From positions 35,918,795-35,982,794 of the forward strand of contig OY821740.1 in NCBI GenBank assembly GCA_963682055.1: DNA of 64,000 bases, given 5' to 3'. The notes under the pieces were generated by a model. The model was not told where the DNA came from. It made no database searches and saw only the letters and a program-made list of their open reading frames with translations. Source of the DNA: Primula veris (taxonomy: Eukaryota; Streptophyta; Magnoliopsida; Ericales; Primulaceae). Positions 26,419 through 37,551 of the stretch are shown in pieces. Each line of letters starts with the position of its first letter. Position 1 is the stretch's first letter. A program made the translations under genes and the position numbers.

Positions 26419-27323
26419 CAGTGGCGGAACCGTATCATGACTAGGGGTTTCCACCGCAACCACATAATTTTCAATAATTTAATTTTTTTTATAATGTTTT
26501 TCCGAGTAATTTGTAGATAGAGCATTTCGGCAATCACTTAAATTTTATTTTCAGCAAGTCATTTCAAAATTATATATTATTTTTGTAATTACATACTACT
26601 ATATTTCATACACATCACTATATAAAAAGTAACATTATAAATCAATATCATAAATCAATATCAAAGCCTTATTTTCTAAATTAGTCAAATCATTGTTATA
26701 AAAATGAGTCAAATTAGTGTTTCAAAATTTACAAAAGAAAATAAAAATCTCAAAATTAAGATTAAGTATTTTTGTATTTATTCGAACAATTATTTATGTA
26801 ACAAAATAATGTTTTTTTTAATTTACAGAAAATGATAAAGTTAAAAAAAAACTAATTTTGATTACTATGTTGTTCATAAACTATGAAATTTGTCAAGAAT
26901 AATTTATGAAATTCTGTAAACATTCCTTTAAAATCTTTACAATTTGAGAGAATATAGACAAATAATAATACTATTACAACTTTATGTATATGATATTTTA
27001 AAATTTAAGTATTAAATACTACTAATTTTGGCTCTTAACGTTCTCTTTATTAATTATATTTTTGAGCTCGGTTTTTTTTATAGTTTATCCACAAAGAAAA
27101 TAGGGTACTCTTTTTTTGCGGAACCGATTCGTTAGCTAACAAAAAAACTCGGTCATATAGGTGACGGTATAAAAATATATTTATTTTGAAAAAAAAACAA
27201 TATAAAAAATGGTGATTTCGTTTTTATAAGAGTGAGAATTTTCAACCGACCCTAATTTGAGTAAATTTGGATTGACGGTTTTTTTTTGACAATAACAAAA
27301 TTATTGTTCTGGCTCCGTCCCTG
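26419..27323. mobile_element. Non-autonomous hAT element, 905 bp
   Basis: It begins CAGTGGCGGAACC and ends GGCTCCGTCCCTG, which are inverted repeats. It is flanked by a perfect 8-bp duplication CTACTAAG (26411-26418, 27324-27331). The inside is AT-rich with no transposase frame. Confidence 0.88.
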
Positions 27324-27331
27324 CTACTAAG

Positions 27332-27620
27332 AGCACCCGGGAGGTTTTTGGGACAAAGTCATATTATATTCGTCGAGTTATAGGCTATTTCGATTGGTTT
27401 TGAGATGGCGGTCGAGATGTTTTTGTTTCAATTATTTAGAGGTTGAGTCCGACTCGGACACAATGGTTTCTTTAATCACCCCGACGGGTTTGGCAGCTTG
27501 GGAGCATGGTTACATTTTAGCTCACATCCGTGAGCTGTGCACTTCTAAAGTTTTTGTTCGACACGTTTATAGAGGAGCAGACCATGCGATAGACTTCGTG
27601 ACCAACTGAAAAATGATCCT
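27332..27620 (+). pseudogene. LINE-type RNase H fragment
   Basis: The open stretch at 27394-27609 reads LEVESDSDTMVSLI, later HIRELC, then VFVRHVYRGADHAIDFVTN. This is the pattern of the plant non-LTR retrotransposon RNase H (RVT_3): an ESDS active-site strand and a terminal HV.R..N..AD-like segment. There is no upstream reverse transcriptase, so it is an isolated relic next to the hAT insertion. Confidence 0.55.
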
Positions 27621-28007
27621 CCGCAGAAGGCCAACGAGATATTAACGCTGGATTTGAGCAGATCCTAAGATTAGACGTTGATATTAGTTTTTTTCTTTCA
27701 CATATATTTATTCAGTTGCATAGATTTCCTTCGTTTTGATCTCAACACTATTCAATTTTTTTCTAAAATTTGATTTATCTCCTATATAGTTTAGTTACTG
27801 TTAAAAATAAAAATAAAAACTTAAACTTGCTCCCGAAGCCTTATAAACGTATATACTCAATGACTGGTTCAATAAATAAAATTCAATATAGTCAAACCTG
27901 TCACTTACATGACAAGCCTCAGTGAAACATACTTGGAAATAAAATAAACGTGAGGACCAAGCATCCAATAAAAATATGACACGTTGTCATGATATCACAA
28001 GTTTGTC

Positions 28008-28017
28008 TTTATATAAA
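28008..28017 (+). promoter_or_regulatory. TATA box of the second small gene
   Basis: TTTATATAAA lies about 165 bases before the ATG, with a CCAATA motif at 27964-27969. This parallels the first small gene. Confidence 0.6.
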
Positions 28018-28178
28018 GAGAAATGTGCAACATTTTCAAAGCAGTTGTACAAGTAGTTGTTTCATGCTACTAACTCAAGTCTTCATACTCTATTATTAGC
28101 AAGCTTATTTTTCAATCTTTGAAGTAGTTAATATCTTGTAAGATATACGTTTGAAACAGAGAGTTTTGAAGAATTTCA

Positions 28179-28355
28179 ATGGGCTTCTCTTTCTTCTCAA
28201 GATTATTCATTTGCTTCTCTGATTCACAAAGGGTTTCTTGCGAAAAAGAAATCAAAACCAGAAAAGGCTATGGATTAAAACCAAAAGATACACCGAAAGG
28301 TGCTCCGATACCAGTGACTTACTTTCCTGTTGGATCAAGATATTCTATGCTCTAG
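28179..28355 (+). CDS. Small intronless gene, 58-aa protein of unknown function (copy 2)
   Basis: This tandem paralogue of the gene at 25336-25506 lies 2.8 kb downstream on the same strand. The N-terminus MGFSFFSRLFICFSDSQRV is again hydrophobic with one Cys near position 12. The middle is basic, and the end reads PKGAPIPVTYFPVGSRYSML before TAG. The shared RVSCEK and GAPIP.TYFPVGSR.SML segments show what is conserved, while the linker between them varies. The upstream regions are also related, including an identical 15-base AGTCAAACCTGTCAC-type motif. As with copy 1, membrane association is an inference and no function is known to me. Confidence 0.75.
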   Translation: MGFSFFSRLFICFSDSQRVSCEKEIKTRKGYGLKPKDTPKGAPIPVTYFPVGSRYSML

Positions 28356-29428
28356 AGAATGGAGCTAAATCTTCTTAGAAAAATTAGGAATATCTCTATA
28401 CAATGTTTTTGTTGTATTCATCGTTCATTTACTAGGGTGGCTAAGTTTTATAATCACGGACTTTGTTGTTTGAGCTAAAAGTGTTAAGATATATGATGTT
28501 GTTTCACTAATTTGGTATTACAATATTTGCTCTTTTGAGATGGTGTTGCTCATCGACGTTTTAAAAAACTAGTATGACTGCTCCGTCCTGTTGACGGGGT
28601 CGTCTTTGTGTGTTTTCAGGTGAGAAAGTTCAACATGTTCTTTTGATTATAGTAAAGTTTTCATGTTATTAAAACTAGATTCTCGAAAAGTTTTTCATGA
28701 AATCAGTTAGTGTCCCGGGTTGTGCATTGTAATCATAAAGAGTAACTCGTACAAACAGTAATACATGACTTAAAAGATGAATTTACATAAAAACATTAAT
28801 AAGATAAATCCAAATGTAACACATAAATGTAGAAATTGATTCTCATTTGTAATTTTTGAAAGATTCTCAATTTAAATGTACTTATTTACTTTTAACATTT
28901 AAATACCAAAGCTTTAAGTTTTAAGTTTTTAACTACTTGGGTCCGAACCTATCAAATTTCGTATATTTTAAGGTCCGACAACATATATAAATCACGAAAC
29001 TGCCACTTTTTACTAATATTTCACTATATGCTACGTTATAGAAATTGACTTAATTCTATAATTTTGTTGAACATAAGTTACTTAATTGAATGACAATTGA
29101 TAAATAGATGTCCATCTTAATAATAAATAAAATAAAATAATTTATTACCAAAATAATAAAAAGTAATAATACATGGTAGTAATTAGTAAATATTGTTTCC
29201 CCCAAGAAATGTATATTTTTTAAATAATTACAAAACATTTGCAAAAGAGTAGTTCAAAAGAAGATGAAAGCATTCCCCAATTTAATAAAAACAAAAATAA
29301 AAACCATAATTTCCCATCATCATCATCATCTCCACCTCATCAAACCAAACCCTAGAAAAACCCTAATAAACCTCCATAACAATACTATCATAACAACAAC
29401 AACAACAACAACAACAATTATAATAAAG
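28356..29428. other. Intergenic: small gene 3' region and TDP2-like gene promoter/5' UTR
   Basis: No gene is seen. The last 160 bases hold CAT- and AAC-type microsatellites and a telo-box-like AAACCCTAGAAAAACCCTAA, typical of plant 5' UTRs and promoters of housekeeping genes. Confidence 0.6.
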
Positions 29429-32400
29429 ATGCAATCTTGGACATGTACAAAATGCACATTCATAAACCCACATTCTCTCTCCTCCACCTGTCAAGTTTGC
29501 CTCTCTTCATCCACCTCATCATCCTCTCAATGGTCTTGCAAATCTTGCACTTTTTTAAACCCAATTACTAAATCAAAATGTGAGGTTTGTGGGTCTAGGG
29601 CTTGTTCTCTTTCCCTCTCATCGACTATCGAGGTCGATGATGATGATTTGGTGGGTTCTGGTGTTGGGTCTGTGTTTTTGCCTCTTATGGGTTGTAGTAA
29701 GAGGAAGAGTAGAGATGACATTGTTGAGGTTTTGGATGATGATGGAGAAAAAGGTCGGTTATTTTGTGTTTTTATTTTATTAGAGTAGTTTTTATGGACT
29801 TGTTATTTTGTATATATAGATGATTATGTTGAAATTGTGGATGATGATGGAGAAAAAAAGGTGGGTTAAGTGAGTTTTTATTTTTTTACTCCCTCGGTCC
29901 CTACAAAAAATGCGTGCAACTTTGACTAGCAAGTTTTTCATATAGATTGCGGAAATGGAAAATTTATGAATTCCATCATATAGTTTATCTATGAACTATG
30001 TGATTAGCTTTTGATATGAAAATTTGATGGGTCAAAGTTGCACGTGTTTTCGTAGGAAACACTTGTTTAGGGAGAGATAAACTACTAGTAATTTTTATGG
30101 AGTTGTAAATTTGATGGATAATTCTATTGAAGTTGGAGAAGATGATGGAGAAAAGGGCGGGTTAAGTGATTTTATAATTAACCTGTTGTGCTTATTCTTT
30201 GTTTTACGGATCATAATACATGTTGGTTTAATTTTCTTTTGTAATGCATTTAGTTAGTCAGCTTAAAAGTAGAGTTTTTTGGTGTCTTGTCCTGAAATAA
30301 AGTTTTAAGTGAACTTAATTTTTTTTCTGTTCTCCAATAAACCAGCTTATAAGTGTAAAACAGGAAACAAACAGAGTGTAACTGTGTATATAGAAACCCC
30401 AGAGAAGCCCTAATAAAAATTCATTCTTGATGATGGTGTTTTGATGTGGTATAGAGTTGTGTCTGTGTTTTTGTCTCTTAGAGGTTGTAGTAAGAGAAAG
30501 AATAGAGATGATTATGTTGAGATTGTGGATGATGATGATGGAGAAAAGGGTGGGTTAAGTGAGTTTTTAGTTTATTACTAGTAAATTTTTTTGACTTGTT
30601 ATTTTTTTTTTATCATTACTGTTTTCCGTGTTTTGGTTTACAAAATCATAGGATATGGTAGTGTGCTTTTCTTAAATTCTAGCAGTGTCAACTTATTTTG
30701 TTCTTGAATAAACCAGCAAACACTAAAGTCAGCAAACAAATAAAAACATAATTATATAAAGAGAAGGACTGACGATAAAAATGTGTTCTTGATGATGATG
30801 CTTTGAGGGATTGTAGAGTTGGCTCCTTTTCTTTTATCCTTAGGGCTTGTAGAAAGACGAAGAATGACATGATTTTATTTAAATTAAGGGATGGTGATGG
30901 TGATGGTGTAAAGTATGGTTCAGGTGAGTTTAATTTATTGATTTTATGTGTTAATTTATATAAAGAGAAACCCTGGAAAAGCTCTAATGACAAAAATGCA
31001 TTCTTGATGATGATGGGTTATCAAGTTGGATCTGTGGTTTTATGTAGTAAGAGGAAGAATAAAGGGTCTCCTATTCAAAATTGGGGATGATGATAGAGAA
31101 AAGGGTGAATTAAGTGAAAATTTAATAAATTGATTTTAGGGAGACTTACCAATCAACTTAATTACAAAAAACCCACATATGTGTACTTTTTTACAATCAG
31201 GTACATGTCATAAAAATAACAAAATATACAAAACAATCAAAAATAATTAAAAAAATAAAATAAAATTTGTACATAGTATCAAACAGGATAGACATGATTA
31301 GATATGATTAAACAGGATTAAACAGGACAAGATTGGACATGATTGGACAGGATCAAACATGATTAGACAGGATCAAACAGGAATAGACATACATGATTAA
31401 ACAGGATCACACATTTTTTGTATAAAAAATGTATTTTTAAAATTTTGGTTTTTAATTTTTTAATATTTTTTAATGACATATGTACCTATTTTTAAATAAG
31501 TTCACAAAATATGTATTTTTTTGCAAAAGAGTCATCAAGATCTAAACAACCGGGTTTTTTGTAAGTAAGTTTCTAAATATGTACTAAATTGTCATTTTCC
31601 CTTGAGTTTATGAACTTGTTTTTGTGTGGCCTTTTATTGTTACTATGCTCGTTGTTTGTTTTGCAACCATATTTATGTTATTGTTATTTTTAAGCTGTAA
31701 TGCATTTGGCTGGCCAGCTTATATATGTTACTGTTTTCTTGTCCTGAAATATAGAGTTTTCGTAGTGCCAACTTATTTTTGTTCTTGAATAACCAGCAAT
31801 CAGCATACTTGTCTAAAATCAGCAAACGAACAAAGCCTATGCATAATTTTTCTAATGATACAAGTGCATTCTTGATTATGATGCTTTGATAGGTTATAGA
31901 GTTAGGTATGTTTTTTTTGGCCTTAGTACTTGTAATAAGAAAAAGAATGGAGATTGTGTTGTTGAAATACGAATTATGAGGGGAATGGTGGGTGGGGCTT
32001 AAGTCGTCGAATGATTCTGGTGTTTATTTGACTGGGTTTTAGATTTTTATACTGTGAGCTTGCGTTTTATCTTTGATTTTTTGCTGTTTTAGTGCCTCAT
32101 TGTTTGCTTTATAATGTTTTATGGCAGTGTGATTTTAGGTTTCATTTCTGTAGTTTCAGTATCTTATAGGTATTTTATTGGAAATCTGGATGGATGAGCG
32201 GAAGAGTCTTTCAATTGAGTTATTGGCTGTTTGTTTGCAACTTTTGGTCTCGGAACATTTGTTTGTAATGTATTCGGTTGGTCATTAAATTCTTGTTCTT
32301 TGACTTTAAGTTACTAAATGATCTTAAGAATCCTTCTCATGTTTTTCATTTAAACCAGCGTACTTGTCTTAAGTCTGCAACCATAGAGTATGTGTATATT

Positions 32401-35400
32401 GAAGTCCGAAACCCTGCTAAAAGTGAATGCACATTCTACCGTCAAAAAAGGTTACATTTTGTTGGGTATGAATTTTGTGGGCTGTTTGTTCCTGTATAGT
32501 TATTAGAGCTTGTTTGGATTTTCATTGTATAATTGCAAGCTAGTCCCTTTATGGAAAACCAATGTCTGTTAGCAGTTACAATATTTTATCGTATACCTCC
32601 AAAAGTCACAAACACAAAAAGAATAATTTTATCCTTTGTAGTTTTTATGTTGTAAGAAGGTGAATTTTTTTTTCCTTCTGACCTTCTGTTTCGTTAAAAT
32701 TGTATATTTTTTTGGCGAGTTTCAGTTGTTAGGGGTTTTGCATTTCAATTTTTGTGATCTCATTTACAATTTTTTTATAATTTTGCAAGTCCTTACTTAA
32801 ATTGTGTTTTCTCTAAAGAAAATTGTGTTTTCTCTAAAGAGTTTCGTCTTGTAAAGTTGCATATAATTGTAGGGCTCTTGTGTTTTGATATTACAAACTT
32901 ATTTCTGGGTTTCTGTAGGTTTTCAACTTTTTAAAATTTTCATTTCACACATTTTTATTGGAATGTAATTTTGATTTTCTGAATGAATTTATTTTGCTTC
33001 AATAAGTTTTGCGTTCTTCCAAGTTTTGATTCTTTTGAGAAACTCTATCTTTCTTTTCTTCGTGAACTATATATTTTCTTGCAAAATTTACAATCTGTTG
33101 ACACTGCTTCCAGTTCAAGTTGCAGATGACGGTTGTGATGAAAAGAAGAGAAGATTTAGCGGTTTAAAATCGGAAAAAGAGGCAGTATCATTGGGTGAGT
33201 TTTATTTTTATTTTTATTTTTATTTCAACTCTGTAGATCACATTGGTTTTGTTGTTTATTGTAGTGAGATTTTTTTTTCTTGTTTTATAATAGCGTACTT
33301 ATAACCATAATAATTTTATTTAAAAAAAAAACATAATAATTTCTCTAGTTTCAGATGGATGGGTTGCTTTGTGGTTCTGTCAATTACTGTACATTTACTC
33401 CATATATGATGGTGCACTTGTTTGATGTTTTCTGTACTATAATCTGCAGGGAAAAATAAGCCTCTAATTTAAGATAAAACATGAGTTACTTAAGACCTTG
33501 CAAAAATAAGACAGAAATCGTGTTTTTATTATTCTAATTGACATTTATTTTCTTTTGTAATAAACTTATGGGTTGTTTATTTTGGAGCAGATTTTATTAT
33601 TTGTAATTTTACAAATCATACTATTAATATTAGCCAACCCAAAAAAAAGTGAAGCTACCAAATTTTGCCATTTGTTTTCCAAAAATGCCCCTATTATAAT
33701 TTACTAATTACTCATATGCCATAATGCAATTCAAATAAGTAACTAGATAAATATGCTCCTTTTCACACATCACAATTCATCTCCTAAACTATACTTCTAT
33801 AACAGTAAAACATCATATTACTCCTTATATACGATTATTAATTTACTATATTCATTCCATCATTTTTGCTTTTTTTTTTTTGGAAAACCTTAAATTTATT
33901 TGTCGGGTATCATAATTATGCCACTACGTGTCACACACGCAACGCGTGGGCTACGATTACTATTACTAAAATAATTGATGCCATTCATTTAGTCGATAGG
34001 AGTATGACTTTGAATCTTGGAAGCGGTGTGTTCATCAAGTTTCTTTGTATTCTTCCAGAATTTGAATGGACTATATATCATGAGATTCATCAACTTTCTT
34101 TGTATTCTTCCAGAATTTGAATGGACTATATATCTTTAAATGTACCAAATTTCAAAGTGGCTATAAGTAGGGTGAATAATAGCACTAGTCCCCATGATCA
34201 GGAGAAATTTTGATTTGGCCCCCCTAGTTTTTATTACACTAATTGTCCTGAAAGTTGACTAAATTAAGTTATAATGATACTCCCCATAGCTTCAATTACA
34301 GTAGTACCTGTTCCCACTTTCCCCGTAAGTTTTACTGGCGGCCCCTTACTATAGACCAATAGTGTTATACATGGGGACCACTCATGTAGACATTATAATG
34401 GATCCTATTAATGGTACTTGCTCAAACTACATGGACAAATGGTGTTTCTAACTTTCTATTAGAATTACGGAACCAAATATAAATTTTATCTGAAGTATAA
34501 GGACCATTTTTCATAAATGAAACTATGGGGATCAAAGTGAAATTTGATCCATGGTATGGAGGCTGTTGTTATACTTCACTTCTATAAATATGCTACAGAA
34601 TCGTTTCTTTTAAATAGAAATTTTTGGTGACCCAATTTGTTGCTTTCTACCTTCCACGTAATTTTTTCAATGGGTAAGTGATAATGGAAACCGAAGATTT
34701 CTATGTTCTCTTTTTTGGCTTGAGGACAATAATCTTATCAGTTTATAATGGACGAGTGAGAGTTGAAATCGAAGATGTCTATGTCTTCTTTAATCCTTAA
34801 AGAAAAGAACAATACTTTATTCATTTTATGTTTTGAGTCGTTTTGCCTGATAGGTTTCTCAAGATCTTTGTTAAGAATCCATGAAATAAACTGATGCGTG
34901 CAAAATTTACCATTTTATGTCACCTTCATGTTTGCTAGAGGAAACATATTCTGAGTAAATTCTGTTAATACTATTTCTAGTCATTCACAAATTTATGTTG
35001 TGATCTTTGGTGGCCATCGGCATATAGTAATGTGCGGAGTAACACATTGGTAATTTGTTATGAAGTAGAAGCTTTATTCATTTTATGTTTTAAGTCGTAT
35101 TGCCTGATAGGTTTCTCAAGATCTTTGTTAAGAATCTATGAAATAAATTGATGCTCGCAAAGTTTACCATTTTATGTCACCTTCACGTTCTCTAGAGGAA
35201 ACATATTTTGAGTAAATTCTGTTAATACTATTTCTAGTCATTTACAAATTTATGTTGTAATCTTTGGCGGCCATCGGCATATAGTAATGTGTGGAGTAAC
35301 ACATTGGTAATTTGTTATGAAGTAGAAGCTTTATAAAAATATACTCAGAAAAAACGTTCTGTATGATCTGTGAATATCCAGTCATGAAGAGGACCCATGA

Positions 35401-37551
35401 TTATAAGTAAAAACAGTGAATGTTAATCGATGATTTAGTGTCTGTCTTCTTGTAGCAGCTAACTTGTTACGGTTTATCTTCTCTCTAGACTATCGTTGAG
35501 GCTTTGAACGTTTATGATATGTTTTTAGTTGTTTGACATACTGAAATATGGCAACTAAAATGCAGATGAAAATAGCTCAAAGTCCGAGTCTAAAACGCTT
35601 AAGGTTCTAAGCTACAATGTGTGGTTCAGAGAGGATTTGGAGATGCATAGGAGGATGGGAGCTCTGGGAAACCTTATTCAACGGCATTCCCCTGATTTCA
35701 TATGCATGCAGGTTTTTCTTCCAATTTACTATTTGGTGATTTATATTATGGATTTACTGCTGATATTTACAAACAAGGTTAATGAAAGGTGTAGTACAGT
35801 TTAACTTATTCTCGCATAATCTCTGTTTTGTATACTATTCTACAAAAATAATCTATTTTGTTTAGACAACAAGTTGCTGTAAATTTCCTACACGGCATGA
35901 CTAACTATCAATTTCGTTCTTAACTTGCATCATTTTTCGATTTTGCATACTGAAGGAGAACTGGCTCCATCCTTTTTAAAGTACGACATAAATACCCCCA
36001 GAATTTGAAAATCTTATACGTTTAGTATAAAAAGTTATAGAACGTGTAAGTCGATGATAAAAAATTGTCAGTGGACATTAACCAAAATTTCTAGTGCAGT
36101 AAACTAAAAATAAATAGCTGATGAACTAAATTGAGTTTGACTCATAGTTCAGGGTACGAAAGACTTTAATTCCTTATAATACTGATTCTGATCTATAGGA
36201 GGTTACTCCCGACATCTACAACATTTTTCAACAATCAGCCTGGTGGAGCAAGTACTACTGCTCTGTTACAACTGATATGGCCATGACAAGAGGATACTTC
36301 TGCATGCAGGTAATATTAAGTGCCTTATTTTGTTAGCTTATTGTCATATTAAAACACTTACAACTTTTAGCTTAAATAACTGGTAAATCTTGACTCTTGG
36401 CTGTACATAAACGTTTGTTGCCTATCTACTTTGTAGATGCTTTGACATGAATTCAAACAAGTCATGGTTGATGATTAGTACATACAGATGCAATGTCGTT
36501 CATAATCTGATTTTGTTCTAGAAATATAGTGTCCCAACTATAGTAAAATTTAATCTGTTTTCTTAATCCTAGACACATTTTTACCCATGAACAAGAGACA
36601 CGTGAACAAGTTTATATATTTTGATTTGATTATCCCTCAATATAACGTTTTATATGCCTGAATGAGATGTATTATCTTCTCATTCTCTCTCCGTCTCTCG
36701 TGCTTCACTGTGAAGTTCTATTCATAGGGCATGTTTTGTTCCAAATATTAGCCAAATAGGCTGGTTTTTATTAGCCTTGTAAAAAAAACTGTGTTTATTT
36801 AGCTCAAAGCTTCTAGTCTTTTCAGTTCAAAAATCCAGAAATATTTAGCTTGTGAACCGAATGCACCAGAAAAAAAAATTGAGCTTAGAAGCTGTAACCA
36901 ACTGAGGTCTTGTTTAAAAATATTTCATATTGATATATTACTAAATATCCACACACAAATTTGCAGCTAAGCAAACTCCAAGTAAAATCCTTCAGCTGCA
37001 AACCATTTCACAACTCTGTAATGGGAAGAGAGCTTTGCATCGCCGAAATTCAAGTTCAAAAAACCGTACCTTTAGTCATCGCCACCTCCCATCTCGAGAG
37101 CCCTTGTCCAGCTCCTCCAAAGTGGGACCAAATGTATAGCAAACAGCGGGTACAACAAGCAAACAATGCTATGGAACTCTTCAAACAAAAACCGAATGCA
37201 ATTTTTTGCGGTGATATGAATTGGGATGATAAATTAGATGGCTTATTTCCATTGCCCGATGGATGGTTTGATGCTTGGGTGAAACTAAGGCCTCAAGAGA
37301 ATGGGTATACGTACGATACAAAGTCGAATTTGATGATTTCGGGTAATAAAGCTTTGCAAAAACGGTTGGACCGTTTTGTGTGCAAATTGCAGGATTTTGA
37401 TATTAACAGTATTGAGATGATTGGTATGGAGGCTATACCGGGGCTATCTTATATCAAGGAGAAGAGGGTCAAAAAAGAAGTAAGAAAATTGGAGCTACCG
37501 GTTTTGCCTAGCGATCATTATGGGTTGCTACTAACGATTAGTCCTCGTTGA
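29429..37551 (+). CDS. TDP2-like 5'-tyrosyl-DNA phosphodiesterase with RanBP2 zinc fingers, five exons, 415 aa
   Basis: Exons: 29429-29753, 33114-33194, 35566-35711, 36199-36309, 36967-37551 (1248 nt with stop). The N-terminus carries two RanBP2-type zinc fingers (WTCTKCTFINPHSLSSTCQVC-like and WSCKSCTFLNP, each C-x2-C...C-x2-C). The catalytic part is an endonuclease/exonuclease/phosphatase fold with SYNVWF, MQEV, TSHLES, GDMNWDD and a terminal SDHYGL, the metal and active-site motifs of TDP2. TDP2 releases topoisomerase II peptides from 5' DNA ends; nuclear DNA repair is therefore the expected role. The Arabidopsis counterpart I recall is At1g11800. An in-frame ATG at 29264 would add 55 residues coded by CAT and AAC repeats; I prefer 29429, right before the first finger. 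Exon 2 could also start at 33120. Confidence 0.9.
29889..30077. mobile_element. Stowaway MITE in TDP2 intron 1
   Basis: The left end CTCCCTCGGTCCCTAC next to TA, and the right end GTAGG...GGGAGA before TA, frame inverted segments with GTGCAACTTTGAC / GTCAAAGTTGCAC. This is the standard plant Tc1/mariner-type Stowaway layout. It lies between the first and second exon-like copies. Confidence 0.75.
31281..31409 (+). repeat. Minisatellite of ACAGGATTAAACAGGA-type units
   Basis: About ten imperfect repeats built from AACAGGAT, GACATGATTA and GATCAAACAG follow each other. They sit in the middle of a loosely palindromic stretch (about 31138-31612) whose two halves share TTACAAAAAACCC and GGTACATATGTCAT-like segments. 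Confidence 0.65.
34031..34137 (+). repeat. 55-bp tandem duplication in TDP2 intron 2
   Basis: The segment starting TTCATCAAGTTTCTTTG and ending GGACTATATAT is repeated directly with one clear base change. It is non-coding. Confidence 0.85.
34170..34581. mobile_element. MULE-like MITE in TDP2 intron 2
   Basis: Long imperfect inverted ends (GGGTGAATAATAGC... and ...GTTATACTTCACTT, with inner CCCC and GATC segments) are flanked by CTATAAGTA and CTATAAATA, 8 of 9 bases equal. That matches the 9-bp duplication of Mutator-like elements. No transposase is encoded. Confidence 0.6.
34815..35335 (+). repeat. Tandem duplication, period about 257 bp, in TDP2 intron 2
   Basis: Two direct copies (34815-35071 and 35072-35335) both run from CTTTATTCATTTTATG to GAAGTAGAAG, with roughly a dozen differences. 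It is a recent local duplication with no coding content. Confidence 0.88.
36728..36914. repeat. MITE-like element in TDP2 intron 4
   Basis: The ends GGGCATGTTTTGTTCC and GTAACCAACTGAGGTCTTG, and the inner AGCTTCTAGTC / AAAAATCCAGAAA segments, resemble the family at 15180-15343. It is weak but recognisable, with no clear target duplication. Confidence 0.4.

Larger units (their letters stand above)
29817..32010 (+). repeat. Array of decayed exon-1 copies in TDP2 intron 1
   Basis: Six segments resemble the end of exon 1 (29677-29753) and its donor: about 29817-29875, 30113-30174, 30448-30569, 30809-30932, 31019-31120 and 31893-32010. The clearest, 30448-30569, still reads GCSKRKNRDDYVEIVDDDDG against GCSKRKSRDDIVEVLDDDG in the exon. 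Spacers between copies are also related to one another (CCAGC...TCAGCAAAC segments, CATTCTTGATGATG). The copies have frame shifts or unsuited phases, so I do not include them in the protein. Confidence 0.75.

Noticed and set aside
29264..29428. An upstream in-frame start extending the TDP2-like protein by 55 residues
   Set aside because: The extra codons are CAT and AAC microsatellites with poly-His and poly-Thr. The first zinc finger starts right after the ATG at 29429, and the AAACCCTA motifs look like 5' UTR.
30448..30569. The best exon-1-like copy as a real coding exon of the TDP2-like gene
   Set aside because: Joined through the visible acceptor from the phase-1 end of exon 1, it reads in another frame and stops. 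Exon 1 to exon 2 (33114) joins cleanly without it.
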